Shown here piece by piece: positions 60,741-64,000 of a stretch of 64,000 bases of DNA. The stretch comes from Perilla frutescens (Eukaryota > Streptophyta > Magnoliopsida > Lamiales > Lamiaceae). The notes below the pieces were generated by a model. It was not told the DNA's origin. It saw only the letters and a list, made by a program, of their open reading frames with translations, and made no database searches. Where the stretch lies: contig BRKX01000011.1 of assembly GCA_026008535.1 (NCBI GenBank), positions 51,382,183-51,446,182 on the forward strand, given 5' to 3'. A program made the translations under genes and the position numbers. How positions within the stretch are numbered: the stretch's first letter is position 1; each line of letters begins with the position of its first letter.

Positions 60741-61737
60741 CTAAGCAGCCACGTCGCCGCACTTCTTTGTAGCCGAGCAGATCAGCCAAACGTTGCCGTA
60801 TGGGTCCTTCACCTTTCCCACGCGCCCGCCACAGCACGCGCCTTCACCCTCCGCCACCTCGCCTTCGGAAAATGCGCCGGCCGCCACGGCCTTCGCGACT
60901 GCAGCTTCTACGTCTTCGGTCTCCAGGCAGAACACGCTGCCGCTCACGGCAGATTTGACGCTGACGAAAACCAAATCATACATCTTCAGAAAAACATTTT
61001 ATTCAAACAGGATAATAATATTGTAAGAGATACTACTACATTTTTTAAGAATCGCGCGACATTCGACAGGTTTATTTTATGTCTATTCATGAGAGAGAGA
61101 AAATGCAAAAAAGGAAAGATATGAGATTTTTTTTTGTAGACTACAAACAATCAGAGAGCTTCGAATCAGGTCAAACGTAGAAAGTAAAAGAAACATAAAG
61201 GGTACGTACGTCGGAAATTTGAAAAAGAAAAAAATCATTAGCTAATCACACGCGAAAAAAGGCAAACGCTACAGATTAAAGCAAAAGAAAAAACAGAGAA
61301 GGTTTCCTACACTATGATACCAAGTCAGAAACCTAAAACACATAGCAGAACAACAGATCTAGACAAAAACAAGAGGAACCAAAACCATAAAACAGTAACG
61401 AATCAGAATAGCAGATCAACATACTAGTTAATGAAAACAATGCTTAAAAAACGTACGGAGAAGAGGAGTCGTCAGTGAGGTCGGAGACAACTACGATGGA
61501 GGATCCGATTTTCAGTTCAGCGGAGAGAATGAGAGGTAGCTCCTGCTCCGCCTTTCTCTTAGGATGATTGACGCGGTTAACCTCCTCTGCTCCGAACGCC
61601 TCCTTGTAGAACAGCACGGCATCATTTGCCTTCGGAGCTTCCACCACTAGCCACGGTTTTGCCGAGGTGAAGACCACCGGAGACACCTTCGCGGATCCGT
61701 TCTCACCTACGACTACTGCTTCAACCTCTTGCGCCAT
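60741..61737 (-). CDS. VOC/glyoxalase-like superfamily protein
   Basis: Two exons on the minus strand, 61737-61457 and 60960-60741, joined within a codon, give 166 aa. The fold is that of the vicinal-oxygen-chelate superfamily: first half VFTSAKPWLVVEAPKANDAVLFYKEAFGA with VVSDL, second half SGSVFCLETEDVEAAVAKAVAAGA and VGKVKDPYGNVWLICS, which is the characteristic DPxGN(xW) ending. I recall a plant protein of the same length (uncharacterized At5g48480). The usual metal-binding His and Glu of true glyoxalase I are not all evident, so enzymatic function is unproven. It is probably cytosolic; no transit peptide. The 5' end is followed by a pyrimidine-rich leader up to about 61800. Confidence 0.9.
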
Positions 61738-63240
61738 GCTGCTGGTAAAACCCTAGAGAGAGGGGGGGGGGAGCGTGTATTTTTGTGTGCAGGAGGTGAA
61801 TGCAGAGAGAGAAAGTGTGTTAATGGATAATGGCAGTTTAAGAAGATTAAAGGTGTGGGGCTACATTTTATAGGAAGCGAGGAAGGTGAACCGCTTAAGG
61901 GATAATTCCGGTATTAAAAAATCGTGATCTTCATGGTTGGCCCCTCAATTTTGTTTTATTTGCAAAATTACCCACTGTAACTCCCCTCCATTGTTGTCTT
62001 ATTCACGATGGTGCCACTGCTTTAACTGCAACGAGTATTTTTTATCAGATAGTACTCCATCCGACGGCCAATAATACTTCACCCAAAACTGAAATCGTCC
62101 ATGAGATTCGAGCTGAAATTTAAGCTTTTTCACAGAAGGAATTGACATTTATATCCCTAACTTTTTTATTGACGTGAGTTTTGCGAAGTACCAGTAGTGA
62201 AGTACTGATATTTCACTAGAATATTAATTGGGCATATGTCATTTCTTCTGGACTTTCAAACTATTTATCCTTTTTTTTTTGGATGAGTTGTTTTTGCCTT
62301 AATCCTAAATCTCAGTCCGTAAATGAACCAAACTGTTCGTAAGCTATGCAGGTATCATCTCGAAAAAAAAAATCAATCGAAACTCGATCATTTATTAAAC
62401 AAACTGAATTCGAACATTTTTTGAACTCGACAATTTTCTCGAGCCGAACTCGAGCTACTCGCGAGCTTCTCACGAGTAGCTCGAGTTCAACTATAAACGA
62501 ACTTTTATCGAGTAGCTCGCGAGCTTTTAATTGAGCTTGTAATTGAACTTTGACAAATAAGGCAAAAATAAATAAATTTTCACCCCAACAAGATTCAAAT
62601 ATTAGTCAAATGTATTTCAATTTGTTATTATAGCTACTCGACCAAATTATTAACAATTATGTTAATTGAATCAAATAATGTTTTTATAGCAATTCTCCAA
62701 TATATGCAAATATTTACATATTATATTTATATAAACATAATATCATATTATCAATTTATCAGATAAATATATTTAACTAATAATACTGCACTATATGAAC
62801 TATACGAAAATTAAGAATTAATATTATCATAAAACAAGAATCAATTAATGATATTTACAAACATTAAGTTAAGCTTATTTATTAAACAAAAAATAGGAAT
62901 ATGTAGATATATTTATATGATAAAAAATAATGTGATCAAAAATTGATTATCCAACCTTAAGATATACATTTAGAATTTACTTAGTTATAATATTAATATA
63001 AAATAGTATATTTGAATTTTGAAGTAATCTAAAAAAACTATCTAATTATGAGGTAAATAAAATTCTAGTTTATAGTTATAATTAAGAATTGAGATTTGAT
63101 AATGAAACAAATACAAATGAATTTGATTAAACCTATGATATCAAACAAACATTATTACATTGAATTAAATCGCAATTATTCATCAAAATCAATATCAGAC
63201 AATTAATAATGTCTGATAATTACTTAGTTCATTTGATTTG
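61738..63240. other. Upstream region of the glyoxalase-like gene and AT-rich repeats
   Basis: The promoter and leader side lie up to about 62000. A hairpin of GAACTCGAGCTACTCG-type words is at 62440-62530. The remaining DNA is very AT-rich. No gene. Confidence 0.4.
62446..62488. repeat. Perfect 16-bp hairpin GAACTCGAGCTACTCG
   Basis: The arms are 62446-62461 and 62473-62488 with an 11-nt loop; a further related copy, GAGTAGCTCGCGAGC, lies at 62510-62524. GCTCGAG-rich inverted repeats are widespread in eudicot genomes as transposon debris. Confidence 0.8.
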
Positions 63241-64000
63241 GTAATATATATATATATATATATATATACAGATGGATCATATGAGAACCACACCCTCCTG
63301 TGAGAACTGAGAACCAATTTCAGTCACAGATCTCGCCTCTTTGGACGGCCAAGATACACTCCAAGATTGAAAAATCGTGGTGGCATTACTGTAATTATAG
63401 TGACTTTTTAATAAATTGAGGGTATTTTCGTAATTTATGAAATCTATTGGGCTAAAACATATTTCCTTCATAATCTATACTTCCATTCTAAATTTGTTTC
63501 CCTTTTCACACAATTCTCCTCGATTCTCCTCGATTTCGTTGTGTTTATATAATCCAGATTCCAATCGATTCTTTTCGAAATCTATTCATCTTAATCGTTG
63601 TTCACATGAGTTCCTGAGTTTTGGTTGTTCGTTATTCTTGGATAATAATGCCGGGTAAAAATATTTTTGTTGTACTTTTTCTACGATTTTTTCACGCAAT
63701 TCTTTTATATTTTGTTTTAGTTTGGAATGTAGATTGATTGATATGAAATCTAATTTGGCTGTGAAGGAGGAGGATGCCTGTTCTACTACTTCCTCATCGT
63801 ACGTACAATCGAATTTACTTAGCCCCTGTTTTTTTTAGCATTTCCGGATACATAGATTGTTTGTTTGTGATTTCTGTTGATAAATTGGTATTTGGTAATG
63901 AATGCTTTAAACGTATAGAAATATGACGAGGATGAATGATAAACATGGCTTTTACATGCATTTGAGTAGTTGTATGGCTCATATTCGTAGAGTAATGCAT
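63241..64000. other. Repeat-like DNA at the right edge
   Basis: After a (TA)n run at 63247-63268, positions 63275-63360 (GAGAACCACACCCTCCTGTGAGAACTGAGAACC) look like the end of a dispersed element whose other end lies outside the window. The short open frames to 64000 show no protein family. Confidence 0.35.

Overview
This is nuclear DNA from a flowering plant. The genes are split by GT-AG introns and their products are plant-type: chloroplast DHDPS, STOMAGEN/EPFL9, a RABA5 GTPase, chloroplast YlmG and a RIN4/NOI protein. The AT-rich spaces between genes are full of Ty3/gypsy LTR elements, MITEs, SINE remnants and long microsatellites. Codon and intron style suggest a core eudicot. An asterid affinity is only my impression and is not shown here.

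Layout. 1-5490: a lone PWI-domain exon, then AT-rich repeat DNA that includes a 2.3 kb array of a degenerate TACGATTAA motif whose orientation flips twice, and a foldback repeat. 5492-18519: one decayed Tat/Ogre-lineage Ty3/gypsy element with 5-bp target duplications CCGAC. It has LTRs of about 0.51 kb, a tRNA-Lys type primer site, gag-pro-RT-two RNase H domains-integrase, tandem repeats and an antisense gene. A second gypsy element (12389-15503, duplications AGCTC) sits inside the antisense gene; its pol region and nearly all of its 3' LTR are deleted. 19467-26235: a 14-exon gene for a class 3 lipase with a P-loop domain (1017 aa). 26737-28162: RABA5 Rab GTPase (minus). 30528-32412: DHDPS (lysine synthesis). 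33751-34586: EPFL9/STOMAGEN. 34600-40900: gene-poor AT-rich DNA. 40931-41221: small basic plant protein. 41690-43560: transposon with inverted repeats of about 470 bp. 43912-44607: YlmG/YGGT chloroplast protein. 45085-47281: SRAP/HMCES DNA-protein crosslink protein (minus). 48428-49791: RIN4/NOI protein (minus). 50000-60700: gene-poor, with SINE remnants and a nest of Mutator-type MITEs that have perfect 9-bp target duplications. 60741-61737: VOC/glyoxalase-like protein (minus). 61738-64000: repeats.

The genes are independent housekeeping or developmental loci and do not form a pathway. From memory, three of them (lipase with P-loop, RABA5, YlmG1) have Arabidopsis counterparts very close together on chromosome 3 (At3g07400, At3g07410, At3g07430), so the window looks like an ancient syntenic block enlarged by transposons. 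I see no CRISPR, operon or other prokaryotic structure and no tRNA or rRNA gene. I did not find an unmistakably new biological system. The most unexplained structure is the motif array at 1860-4170. Exon borders were read by eye from reading frame and splice signals, not from transcripts.
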